The translations under genes and the position numbers were made by a program. A stretch of 64,000 nt of DNA from Devosia sp. Root436 (lineage in GTDB: Bacteria; Pseudomonadota; Alphaproteobacteria; Rhizobiales; Devosiaceae). Location of the stretch: NCBI RefSeq assembly GCF_001426345.1, contig NZ_LMEM01000011.1:310001-374000 (forward strand), read 5' to 3'. Under the pieces are notes generated by a model that had not been told where the DNA came from, ran no database searches, and was given only the letters and a program-made list of their open reading frames with translations. This document shows positions 9,226-17,967 of this stretch, piece by piece (the stretch's first letter is position 1; the number at the start of each line of letters is the position of its first letter).

Positions 9226-10362
9226 ATGGTCGAGAGCCAATTCCGCAATGCCCGTGTCGTGCTGGGTGGCGAAGTCATCGAGGGCAGCCTTGCCTTGCGC
9301 GAGGGCGTCATCACCGCCATCGATTCCGGCCCGGCGCAGGCGGGCGAGGACCTCGATGGCGATTACCTGATCCCGGGCCTCGTCGAGCTGCATACCGATC
9401 ATCTCGAAAGCCATTATCGTCCCCGTCCCGGCGTGTTCTGGGATGCGATGGCGTCGCTGCATGCCCATGACGTGCAGATCATCGGCTCGGGCATAACCAC
9501 CGTATTCGACGCGGTGCGGATCGGTTCGGATCCCGACCTGCCCAGCATGGGCGAACATGTCGAAAAGCTCACCGGCGCCATCGAAACCGGCCGCAGGGAT
9601 GGCTGGCTGCGCGCCGAGCATTTCGTGCATCTGCGCTGTGAATTGCCGGCGCATGACGTCATCGCCCAGTTCGAGGCTCATGCCACCCACGAGCATACGC
9701 GGCTGGCTTCTGTGATGGACCACACGCCAGGCCAGCGCCAGTTCCGCTCGCTCGACGACTACAAGCGCTTCTACAAGGACAAGATGGGCCGCAGCCAGGC
9801 CGAGCTCGATGCCTATCTCGATGCGAGGCAGGCAGAGCACGAGCGGTATTCGGCGCCCAATCGCGCGCATATCGTCGCCCGCGCCAAACAGCTGGGCCTG
9901 CCGCTCGCCAGCCACGACGACACCACGCTGCTCCATGTCGAGGAGGGTGTGGCCGATGGCGTCGCCATCTCGGAATTCCCCACCACGCTCGAAGCCGCCT
10001 CGGCCGCGCATGATGCGGGTCTCGCCATCCTGATGGGCGCGCCCAATGTGGTGCGCGGCAAATCCCATTCGGGCAATATCTCGGCAACCGACCTGGTGCG
10101 CGCGAGACTGCTCGATATCCTCTCGTCGGACTATGTGCCCTTTGCCCTGCTGCAGGCCGCCTTCGTGCTGCCGCAGCGGGTCGACGGGCTCGCTTTGCCC
10201 GAGGCATTGGCCACGGTCACGCGCAATCCAGCGCGCGCCGCCGGGCTCGACGATCGCGGCGAGATCGCCCCCGGCAAGCGGGCCGACCTGGTCCGCGTCA
10301 GGGTGGTGGGCGGGCTGCCCATCGTCCGCGGCGTCTGGCGGCAGGGCGTGAGGGTAAGCTGA
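9226..10362 (+). CDS. phnM: Alpha-D-ribose 1-methylphosphonate 5-triphosphate diphosphatase PhnM
   Basis: A 378-residue amidohydrolase-superfamily enzyme with the metal site ELHTDHLESH (about residues 50-60), the PhnM signature RPRPGVFWDAMAS and the later block GAPNVVRGKSHSGN. It hydrolyses ribose 1-methylphosphonate 5-triphosphate to the 5-phosphate plus pyrophosphate in the C-P lyase pathway. Between DUF1045 and phnN with no gaps. The core C-P lyase genes phnGHIJKL are not in this window. Confidence 0.93.
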   Translation: MVESQFRNARVVLGGEVIEGSLALREGVITAIDSGPAQAGEDLDGDYLIPGLVELHTDHLESHYRPRPGVFWDAMASLHAHDVQIIGSGITTVFDAVRIGSDPDLPSMGEHVEKLTGAIETGRRDGWLRAEHFVHLRCELPAHDVIAQFEAHATHEHTRLASVMDHTPGQRQFRSLDDYKRFYKDKMGRSQAELDAYLDARQAEHERYSAPNRAHIVARAKQLGLPLASHDDTTLLHVEEGVADGVAISEFPTTLEAASAAHDAGLAILMGAPNVVRGKSHSGNISATDLVRARLLDILSSDYVPFALLQAAFVLPQRVDGLALPEALATVTRNPARAAGLDDRGEIAPGKRADLVRVRVVGGLPIVRGVWRQGVRVS

Positions 10363-10365
10363 TCC

Positions 10366-10932
10366 ATGGCGCGACCGCTCGGTTCACTTGTCCTTGTGGT
10401 CGGCCCCTCCGGGGTGGGCAAGGACACGCTGATAGCGGGCGCCCGCCACGCCCTGGGCAATGACAAGCGCTTCGTCTTCGTGCGGCGCCTGGTCACCCGC
10501 CCCACCTCCATCGAGAGCGAGGACCATGACAGCCTCGATGCCGAAACCTTCCGGCAGATGGAGGCGGCCGGGCGCTTCGCCCTGTCCTGGGATGCGCATA
10601 ACCTGCGCTATGCGCTGCCGCTCAGCCTCGATACCGACCTGGCTCTGGGCAAGACCGTGGTCGCCAATGTCTCCCGCCATGTCGTCAGCGAAGCGCTGGA
10701 CAAATATCCGAGTTGCGCGGTGGTGCTGATCAGCGCCGAGATTTCCTGCCGCGCCGAGCGGCTGACCCGGCGCGGACGCGAAAGCGCCGACCAGATCACC
10801 GCGCGGCTGGCGCGCGAAAGCGCGCCGGTGCCATCGGGCGTCACCCCTGTCATCATCGACAATTCGGGGCTGCTGGCCATCGGCGTCACCGCCTTCGTCA
10901 TGGCCCTGCGCACCATCGCCGCGCAGGAATAG
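10366..10932 (+). CDS. phnN: Ribose 1,5-bisphosphate phosphokinase PhnN
   Basis: A 188-residue guanylate-kinase-like P-loop protein with Walker A GPSGVGKDTL (about residues 13-22). It converts ribose 1,5-bisphosphate to PRPP, the last step that returns the C-P lyase ribosyl carrier to nucleotide metabolism. It starts three bases after the phnM stop. Family length is normal. Confidence 0.9.
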   Translation: MARPLGSLVLVVGPSGVGKDTLIAGARHALGNDKRFVFVRRLVTRPTSIESEDHDSLDAETFRQMEAAGRFALSWDAHNLRYALPLSLDTDLALGKTVVANVSRHVVSEALDKYPSCAVVLISAEISCRAERLTRRGRESADQITARLARESAPVPSGVTPVIIDNSGLLAIGVTAFVMALRTIAAQE

Positions 10933-10996
10933 CCGGAGCGCGTGAACCCTTGGCGGGCTGGCGCGTTGCTCCTGCGCAAAGCGTCAGGAGTTTTTC

Positions 10997-11143
10997 ATGA
11001 GTCGCAATGGACTATATGCCGTGGTCGCCATCCTGCTGGTCGCGATCGTCGGCTTTGGCATCTATACCTACCAGCAGCAGACCCGCCCGGGCATCGAAGT
11101 GCGGGTAGACGAGCAGGGGATTTCCATCGATGGCAATGGATGA
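10997..11143 (+). CDS. 48-residue single-pass membrane protein
   Basis: A small gene starting MSRNGLYAVV, with one strong membrane helix (residues about 6-24) and a polar tail ending SIDGNG. AGGAG lies six bases before the ATG, an excellent ribosome site. The stop overlaps the start region of the next small frame. It resembles the anchor-plus-short-tail proteins common in Hyphomicrobiales, of unknown function. It follows phnN by 64 bases but need not be functionally linked. Confidence 0.6.
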   Translation: MSRNGLYAVVAILLVAIVGFGIYTYQQQTRPGIEVRVDEQGISIDGNG

Positions 11144-11330
11144 TGAAGGCGAACGTCGGCAAGCCATCGCCACGGCCATAGCGGGTGAGCTGGAACGGCA
11201 GGCCCGCGATGGCGCCCAGCGCATCGATATCGACGCGCTGGCCGAGGCCATCGACATCGCGCTGGAGCCGCCGGCACCGGCCAATGAAGGCCGGCACCCG
11301 GACGAACTCAACGCCACCAATGACGATTGA
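11136..11330 (+). CDS. Small acidic protein of unknown function
   Basis: Sixty-four residues from the ATG that overlaps the upstream TGA (ATGGATGA), or 66 from an ATG two codons earlier. It is rich in Glu, Asp and Ala, helical, with no membrane segment. The overlap with the 48-residue membrane protein suggests coupled translation and perhaps a partnership. No family recognised. Confidence 0.45.
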   Translation: MDDEGERRQAIATAIAGELERQARDGAQRIDIDALAEAIDIALEPPAPANEGRHPDELNATNDD

Positions 11331-11362
11331 AGTGAGTGTCGACACACCAGGTCACACGCACA

Positions 11363-11392
11363 GAGTCATTCCCGCGAAAGCGGGAATGACTC
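11363..11392. repeat. Perfect 13-bp hairpin with GAAA loop
   Basis: Arms GAGTCATTCCCGC and GCGGGAATGACTC enclose a GAAA tetraloop. The core CATTCCCGCGAAAGCGGGAATG belongs to the widespread alphaproteobacterial palindromic repeat class and resembles single arms of the larger elements at 23962 and 59856. It lies between convergent small genes and could terminate both. Confidence 0.75.
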
Positions 11393-11401
11393 GGCCCAGC
11401 T

Positions 11402-11623
11402 TCATGCCGCGTCGGCACTGCCCTTGCGAACGGCCTGCGACACGGCAAAATGGGCCTTTTCGACCGTTTCGAACTGCTGGCCGTCGATGGCGAAGGCCGG
11501 CAGCTTGACCGCGAGGAAGCGGTAGCCGTCGGCATGCGGCACCACGACGCCGAGCGGTTCGCCGGCGACTTCTATGACAATTGGCTTATGGGCCTGAGCC
11601 CGGTCGAGACTGCGTTCCTGCAT
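11402..11623 (-). CDS. Small conserved-looking protein of unknown function
   Basis: A 73-residue frame from the ATG at 11623. The composition looks globular: a beta-rich centre (KPIVIEVAGEPLGVVVP, YRFLAVKLPAFAIDG) followed by a helical end. Upstream codons of the longer frame are less protein-like. I recognise no family. It faces the small genes at 10997-11330 across a hairpin repeat. Confidence 0.5.
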   Translation of the reverse strand: MQERSLDRAQAHKPIVIEVAGEPLGVVVPHADGYRFLAVKLPAFAIDGQQFETVEKAHFAVSQAVRKGSADAA

Positions 11624-12156
11624 GGGTGGGTGCTCCACTTGCGCATTGCACGGGGCCAGAATTGGTAGCACGAGAGCGAGTCGCACATTCCGGCCGGCAA
11701 CGCTGGGGGTCTATCGGAAGACTGAGACGAAGGCGTGACAGCAGGTCACATTCGTTTGCAGCGACAGGTCCCTTGCCACCGTTTGGCGGCGTGCAGGTTG
11801 GTGCGTACGAGCGGACAACCGGCATGGATAGTGAAGGTAATAGATGGAGACATCTTCATTCCTTTCCTGCGGGTTGAACGACACGGGAGCATCGGCAAGT
11901 GCCGATACGTGACGGCAAGATAGGAGCGTTTGGCGCCGATTGCTAGACGCGCAGCGACCGCCCGATGCAGATTTTCGGAAAAAGACTGCTCGACTTTAGC
12001 TGTATGCCAGAAATCTGATCATGATATTCATATTTTGACGTACGTCCGTCATCGGCACCACCCTTCGGGCGGCGCTTGAACTGGGCCAAACAATCTGTTG
12101 TTGTCCGTTTCAACAAGGCGCCACCGCGGACAATCGCGGTCCGAGGGGTATACGAC
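11624..12156. other. Intergenic region, no convincing gene
   Basis: About 530 bases upstream of the small minus-strand gene and the lacI-like gene. It holds a short hairpin (ATCGGCA/TGCCGAT, 11891-11906) and a 10-base palindrome GACGTACGTC (12037-12046) that could be an operator for the adjacent LacI protein. A 62-codon frame at 11735 has no protein-like features or ribosome site. Confidence 0.5.
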
Positions 12157-13206
12157 GTGTCCGAAGACGACCTGCCTTCTGCAGCGAAAGGCAAGCGCGG
12201 CGTCAAGCCATCCGGCAAGCCGACGCTCAAGACCATTGCGCAGATGACGGGTTTTGCCGTCACCACGATTTCCCGCGCCCTCAACAATGCCCCCGAGCTC
12301 GCCCAGGAAACCCGCGACCGCGTGCAGAAGATCGCCGCCGAAATCGGCTACCTGCCCGACCGCGCGGCCCTGCGCCTCAAGACCGGCCGCACCAATGTCA
12401 TCGCCCTGGTGCTGGAGCCGGACGAGCAGATTTACGGCTTCGGCTCCTCCATCGTCACCGGCCTCACCGAGGCGGTGCGCGACACGGCCTATCACGTCGT
12501 CATCACGCCCCTGTTCCGCAATGTGCAGCCGATCGAGCCGATCAAGCATATCGTGCGCAATCGCATGGCCGATGGGGTGATCTTCTCCAAGGCCGAGACT
12601 TTCGACGAGCGCATCCGCTTTCTCATCGACAACGAGTTCCCCTTTGTCAGCCATGGCCGCACCAACTGGCCCGAGCAGCATGCCTCGGTCGATTTCAACA
12701 ACGAAGCCTATGCCTATGGCGCGGTGAAGCGCCTGGTGCAGAAGGGCTGCCGCAAGGTGTCCATCGTCCTGCCCGAAAGCGCCCTGACCTATACCGATCA
12801 TCTCAAGACCGGCATGGCCCGCGCAGCCGGGGAGGCCGGCATCGAGCACGAATTCGCTGCCGACGTGAATCTGGGCAGCCCGACCGACGCCATCCGCAAT
12901 TATGTGATGAAGCGCACCAAGCGCCCCGACGGGCCCGACGGCTGGGTCTGCGCCTCGGAGGTCTCGGCCCTGGCGGTCATCGGCGGCCTCAACGAGGCCG
13001 GCCGCGTCGTCGGCCAGACCGCGCATGTGGTGGCCAAGCAATCCTCGCAGATGTTCGCCCAGTTCCAGCCGGGCGCCGAGACCGTATTCGAGGATTTCGT
13101 CGGTGCAGGCCGCCAGCTCGGCGCCGTCCTGCTGCGCCGCATCGCTGGCGAAGGCCCCGAGGGGCTGCAACAGCTCACCGAACCGAAATTCGAGTGGAAG
13201 GACTGA
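12157..13206 (+). CDS. LacI-family transcriptional regulator (orphan)
   Basis: A 349-residue regulator. It begins at a GTG preceded by GAGGGG; a frame open further upstream is not family-like. The LacI helix-turn-helix is KTIAQMTGFAVTTISRALN (about residues 27-45), followed by a type I periplasmic-binding-like sensor domain. It is a clear paralogue of the regulator at 25735 (shared PDRA-LRL-TG-TNVIALVL and FPFVSHGRT blocks). Unlike most LacI regulators it has no adjacent transporter or sugar enzyme, so its targets lie elsewhere, possibly the GH38 system. Confidence 0.88.
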   Translation: MSEDDLPSAAKGKRGVKPSGKPTLKTIAQMTGFAVTTISRALNNAPELAQETRDRVQKIAAEIGYLPDRAALRLKTGRTNVIALVLEPDEQIYGFGSSIVTGLTEAVRDTAYHVVITPLFRNVQPIEPIKHIVRNRMADGVIFSKAETFDERIRFLIDNEFPFVSHGRTNWPEQHASVDFNNEAYAYGAVKRLVQKGCRKVSIVLPESALTYTDHLKTGMARAAGEAGIEHEFAADVNLGSPTDAIRNYVMKRTKRPDGPDGWVCASEVSALAVIGGLNEAGRVVGQTAHVVAKQSSQMFAQFQPGAETVFEDFVGAGRQLGAVLLRRIAGEGPEGLQQLTEPKFEWKD

Positions 13207-13240
13207 GAGTCCAGCTCATCGCCCACACGGGCGATTCCGC

Positions 13241-15061
<1,821 letters not shown>

Positions 15062-15088
15062 GGCGCGGATAGAGCACAAGGCCCGAGC

Positions 15089-15129
15089 AAAGAAAAGGCC
15101 GGTCAGGACGTTGAGGATCCTGACCGGCC
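15089..15129 (-). terminator. Intrinsic terminator in the leader of the ABC-F gene
   Basis: A perfect 12-bp stem, GGCCGGTCAGGA (15097-15108) with TCCTGACCGGCC (15118-15129), 9-base loop, followed on the minus strand by TTTTCTTT. It ends only 28 bases before the ABC-F start codon, which suggests attenuation rather than the end of an upstream gene, whose stop is over 400 bases away. Confidence 0.7.
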
Positions 15130-15232
15130 CGGGGAGACGGTAGCAGCAAGCCCCGTCGTCTCGGCAGCGTTGCGATTGGTGAAGTCCCCTGGGACCAACC
15201 ACCGCCGCGCGATGACGGGAGAAAAGCATATG

Positions 15233-15259
15233 TTATTATGAGTGTCAAACTCATAATAA
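15233..15259. promoter_or_regulatory. AT-rich perfect inverted repeat upstream of the ABC-F leader
   Basis: Ten-base arms TTATTATGAG and CTCATAATAA around TGTCAAA. It reads TTGACA on the minus strand (15248-15243) inside the loop, a good -35 element, so the palindrome may be an operator overlapping the ABC-F promoter. The -10 is not clear. Its base composition stands out in GC-rich surroundings. Confidence 0.45.
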
Positions 15260-15284
15260 TGGATTCTTCACTCCCGCCACGAGT

Positions 15285-15485
15285 GGAGCCACCCCTCGCC
15301 CCTCGTGGGAGAGGGGGGAAATCCGCGTTCAGCGGATTTCCGGGTGAGGGGGCTGCGCTGTCCCATGCTTCAATGCCAGCGGATAGCTCGGCGTCCCCCC
15401 CTCATCGCCCGGAGCCTGTCCTCGTGCGCGAAGCGACACGGGGAGGCACCTTCTCCCACGAAGGGAGAAGGGGGCGTGGTGGACA
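15285..15485. repeat. Intergenic palindromic repeat region
   Basis: Contains the Rhizobiales-type blocks CCCCTCGTGGGAGAGGGG and CTTCTCCCACGAAGGGAGAAGG in opposite orientation, plus a hairpin AAATCCGC/GCGGATTT (15319-15339). Related blocks occur at 57746-57890. It separates rirA from the ABC-F gene. The remainder of the 15062-15544 gap holds no gene that I can support. Confidence 0.55.
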
Positions 15486-15544
15486 CAAAACACCCCGGGC
15501 GAGCCCGAGGGTGACAATCCAGTTCCACAGTACCGATACGTGCC

Positions 15545-16006
15545 TTAGTGCGCCGGCTCCATCACCGCGTCCAGCGCGCTCAACCCCAGCCGGTCGCGGA
15601 TGGAGCGCTTCTTGCTGGCGAGATCGGCGATGGTATAGCTGGCCAGCACATCGAAGAACGCTCCCAGCGCCTCGCGCAGCGCGCCGTTGAGGTCGCATTC
15701 CCCGATCAGCGGGCAATCGGCGCCGTCCTCGAAACATTCCGCCAGAGCGAAATTCTCTTCGGTCAGCCTGATCGTATCGAGCAGGGTAATGTCCTCGGCC
15801 TTCTTGCCCAGCTTGATGCCGCCATGGCGGCCGCGCACCGTGGCCAGCAGTCCATTTTCCACCAGCGGCTTGATCAGCTTGAACAGGAAAAGCTCGGAAA
15901 TATTGTAGGCCCTGGCGATGTCGGCCACCCGGCTCAGCCCCGGCTCATTGACGGCACAATAGACCAGGGTGCGGATCGCATAATTGGATTGGCGGGTCAG
16001 TCTCAC
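15545..16006 (-). CDS. rirA: Iron-responsive Rrf2-family regulator RirA
   Basis: A 153-residue Rrf2 winged-helix protein that starts RLTRQSNYAIR after the initiator and carries the RirA-like block SELFLFKLIKPL, then the cluster motif CFEDGADCPLIGEC. From the GTG at 16006 (GAGG seven bases ahead) the cysteines fall at 91, 98 and 104; rhizobial RirA has 91, 99 and 105, so the loop is one residue shorter. RirA binds an iron-sulfur cluster and represses iron-uptake genes when iron is plentiful. An ATG four codons upstream is an alternative start. An Irr-box-like site precedes it. Confidence 0.85.
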   Translation of the reverse strand: MRLTRQSNYAIRTLVYCAVNEPGLSRVADIARAYNISELFLFKLIKPLVENGLLATVRGRHGGIKLGKKAEDITLLDTIRLTEENFALAECFEDGADCPLIGECDLNGALREALGAFFDVLASYTIADLASKKRSIRDRLGLSALDAVMEPAH

Positions 16007-16097
16007 TTCGGACCTCATATTGGCCTGGCGAGGCGCCGCAAGCGGTGCCGGCCGGCCATGATTCGACTTCTTATCCGTTCATAGAACGCCTCGCAGC

Positions 16098-16113
16098 TTA
16101 TAACCATTCTAAA
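16098..16113 (-). promoter_or_regulatory. Candidate Irr (ICE) box upstream of rirA
   Basis: On the minus strand the site reads TTTAGAATGGTTATAA, close to the Hyphomicrobiales iron-control element TTTAGAA-N3-TTCTAAA, with one mismatch in the second arm. It lies about 92 bases before the rirA start. Irr is known to repress rirA under low iron in Agrobacterium, which fits this placement. Confidence 0.6.
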
Positions 16114-16216
16114 ATATGTCAACGTAACTTGATCGGTACGATCATATTTGTTGCCGCATGCCCCTCTGGACAGGGGGATAACTTCCTTCTATGAACTTAA
16201 AGAGGGGGACGGCACA

Positions 16217-16546
16217 TTGAACACGACAATTACGCGAGCCATGCTCAGCGAAGCGGCGGCTCGACGAACTGGAGTCAGCAAGGCCGACGCTGCGGCAGTT
16301 GGCGAGGCCATGTTTGCGCTGATGGGCGAGGCGCTGATGGCGGGGGAAAATGTCAAGCTCACCGCGTTCGGCTCGTTGCAGGTGCGCTCTCGCGCCGAGC
16401 GGCTGGGCCGCAATCCGCGCACCGGCACCGAACACCGCATCTCGCCACGGCAGACCGTGGTGTTCACGCCCAGTGCGCAATTGCGCGAGGCGCTGAACCA
16501 CGCCGAGCCGGCGCCGTCAGCCGGCCAGGTCCGCCAGCGTGCGTGA
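16217..16546 (+). CDS. HU/IHF-family DNA-binding protein
   Basis: About 109 residues starting at a TTG with AGAGGGGG nine bases ahead; an upstream ATG frame (16148) would add non-family sequence. The protein has the HU/IHF fold: an N-terminal helical pair (ITRAMLSEAAARRTGVSKADA), VKLTAFGSLQVR, and the DNA-binding arm GRNPRTG followed by ISPRQTVVFTPS. It is closest to IHF-alpha in style but diverges from the canonical subunit and has an extended C-terminus. It bends DNA and compacts the nucleoid. Its end overlaps the end of the convergent ROK gene. Confidence 0.82.
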   Translation: MNTTITRAMLSEAAARRTGVSKADAAAVGEAMFALMGEALMAGENVKLTAFGSLQVRSRAERLGRNPRTGTEHRISPRQTVVFTPSAQLREALNHAEPAPSAGQVRQRA

Positions 16547-17722
16547 GAAATAGCGGCGATAGAGCGTCAGCTCGGCTCCGCCGATTGCGGGGGCCAGTGC
16601 GCCCAGATGTCCGGGCAGCACTTGCGGCGGCACATAGGCGGCAATGGGCAGGCGCCGCAATTCTGCCTCCAGCCGCTCTACCAGTTGGGTCACGATGGCC
16701 GGCGGCAGGGTGCTGTCGACCAGCACCAGCCCGCTTTCGATGACCGTCGTGGTGTTGAACACCACCTTGGCCAGGGCCTTGGCGCTGTCGTCCAACCATT
16801 GGTCGAGCACGGGCCCGAAATCCTGCCAGGGCCAGTTGGCCGGGTCATGGGTATCGACGGCAAAGCCCGCCGCGACAAGCCGGCTTTCCAGTGCCGTGAC
16901 CGAAGCGATGAAATGGGCCACCTGCGGCCCGTCATCGCCATCCACCAGCATGGAGCCGAGATTGGCCGAATTGTCGCTTGGCCCTTCCCACAACGTGCCC
17001 TCGCCGACAATGCCGGCGGCGATGTAGCGTCCGATCAGGAAATAGATGAAATTGGCCGGACGCGGCTTGGGGAAGGCGATCAGTTCGGCCCAGCAGGCGG
17101 CATTGCCGTCATTGAACAGGCTCACCGCGATGCCGGTGCGCTGCTTCAGCGCCGCGGCGATATCGAGCTGGAGCCAGTGCGCCCGCTGTTCCGCAGGCGC
17201 GCTGACCAGCCCCAGATTGCCGGCAATGTTGGTCGGCAGCGCCACCCCGATATCGGTCAGCCTGGCCCTCATGCCCTCGGGCAGCGTGCCCAGCACCTCG
17301 TCCGTCATCGCCACGATATCGTCGATAATGGTGGTGGCATCGGGAAAGACATGGTCGCGATGACGGCGGTCCAGCACCCGCGCATGCAGATCGAGCAGCA
17401 ACACGTCGAGATGGCGCCAGCCGACCTCGACGCCAACTGCGAATGCGCCCTGCGGATGCAATGAAATCGGGGTCGCCGGCTGGCCGCGCCGCCCGCGCAG
17501 CACTTCGCCCCGCGTGATGAGCCCCATGCCATCGAGGTCGCTCAGGATGGCCGAGACGGTCTGTGGCGCCAACCCCGACAGGCGGGCGATGTCGGCGTTG
17601 GACACGCCGGGGTTGAAGCCGATAATGGTCAGCACGGCCCGTTCATTGGCGCGCCGAAGCCCCTGGTGCTGCAATCCGCGCCCCCCCGCATCGAAGGCGT
17701 CGCGTACGGGCTCAGTGGTCAT
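16517..17722 (-). CDS. ROK-family transcriptional regulator
   Basis: About 401 residues from MTTEPVRDAF; an ATG three codons earlier is also possible. An N-terminal winged helix (VSNADIARLSGLAPQTVSAILSDL) precedes a ROK sugar-kinase-like domain with FNDGNAACWAE. The zinc motif CxCGxxGC of classical ROK proteins is absent. It is downstream of the GH38/CUT1 operon on the same strand, with 245 bases between, and probably senses a sugar from that pathway. A palindrome at 17906 may be its operator. Confidence 0.85.
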   Translation of the reverse strand: MTTEPVRDAFDAGGRGLQHQGLRRANERAVLTIIGFNPGVSNADIARLSGLAPQTVSAILSDLDGMGLITRGEVLRGRRGQPATPISLHPQGAFAVGVEVGWRHLDVLLLDLHARVLDRRHRDHVFPDATTIIDDIVAMTDEVLGTLPEGMRARLTDIGVALPTNIAGNLGLVSAPAEQRAHWLQLDIAAALKQRTGIAVSLFNDGNAACWAELIAFPKPRPANFIYFLIGRYIAAGIVGEGTLWEGPSDNSANLGSMLVDGDDGPQVAHFIASVTALESRLVAAGFAVDTHDPANWPWQDFGPVLDQWLDDSAKALAKVVFNTTTVIESGLVLVDSTLPPAIVTQLVERLEAELRRLPIAAYVPPQVLPGHLGALAPAIGGAELTLYRRYFSRTLADLAG

Positions 17723-17905
17723 CGTCGGCATCCCAAAAAGGTCAACCACCGTACCGGGCCGTGCACGCAGCACGGGCCCGTCCGGGATCCCATAACAAAA
17801 TGAAGGTGACACGGGCGCCGCAAACGCCCGTAATCCGTGATTCGAAACAAGTCCGGCAATCATGCCAAACCGGGTCCGCCGCGCCAAGTCCCGAGCCCTC
17901 AAATG

Positions 17906-17931
17906 AATAGAAGACTAAAGTCGTGTCTATT
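17906..17931. promoter_or_regulatory. Candidate ROK operator
   Basis: A 26-base imperfect palindrome with outer arms AATAGA and TCTATT and inner GACT/AGTC. It lies about 185 bases upstream of the ROK start and just downstream of the CUT1 ATPase stop. AT-rich outer arms are usual for ROK regulators of the NagC/Mlc type. Confidence 0.4.
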
Positions 17932-17967
17932 GGGAAATCTACGAGGCCCCCCGTCGCGGGGATGGGA

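Noticed and set aside
8530..10932. Complete C-P lyase pathway
   Set aside because: No phnGHIJKL or phosphonate transporter is in the window.
11735..11923. A 62-codon frame
   Set aside because: No ribosome site, no family likeness and low protein-like composition.
15062..15229. N-terminal extension of the ABC-F protein
   Set aside because: It would read through an intrinsic terminator and the residues do not resemble ABC-F N-termini; the ATG at 15061 fits.
15285..15485. CRISPR-like repeat array
   Set aside because: The blocks are palindromic, few, in opposite orientation and irregularly spaced, without cas genes.
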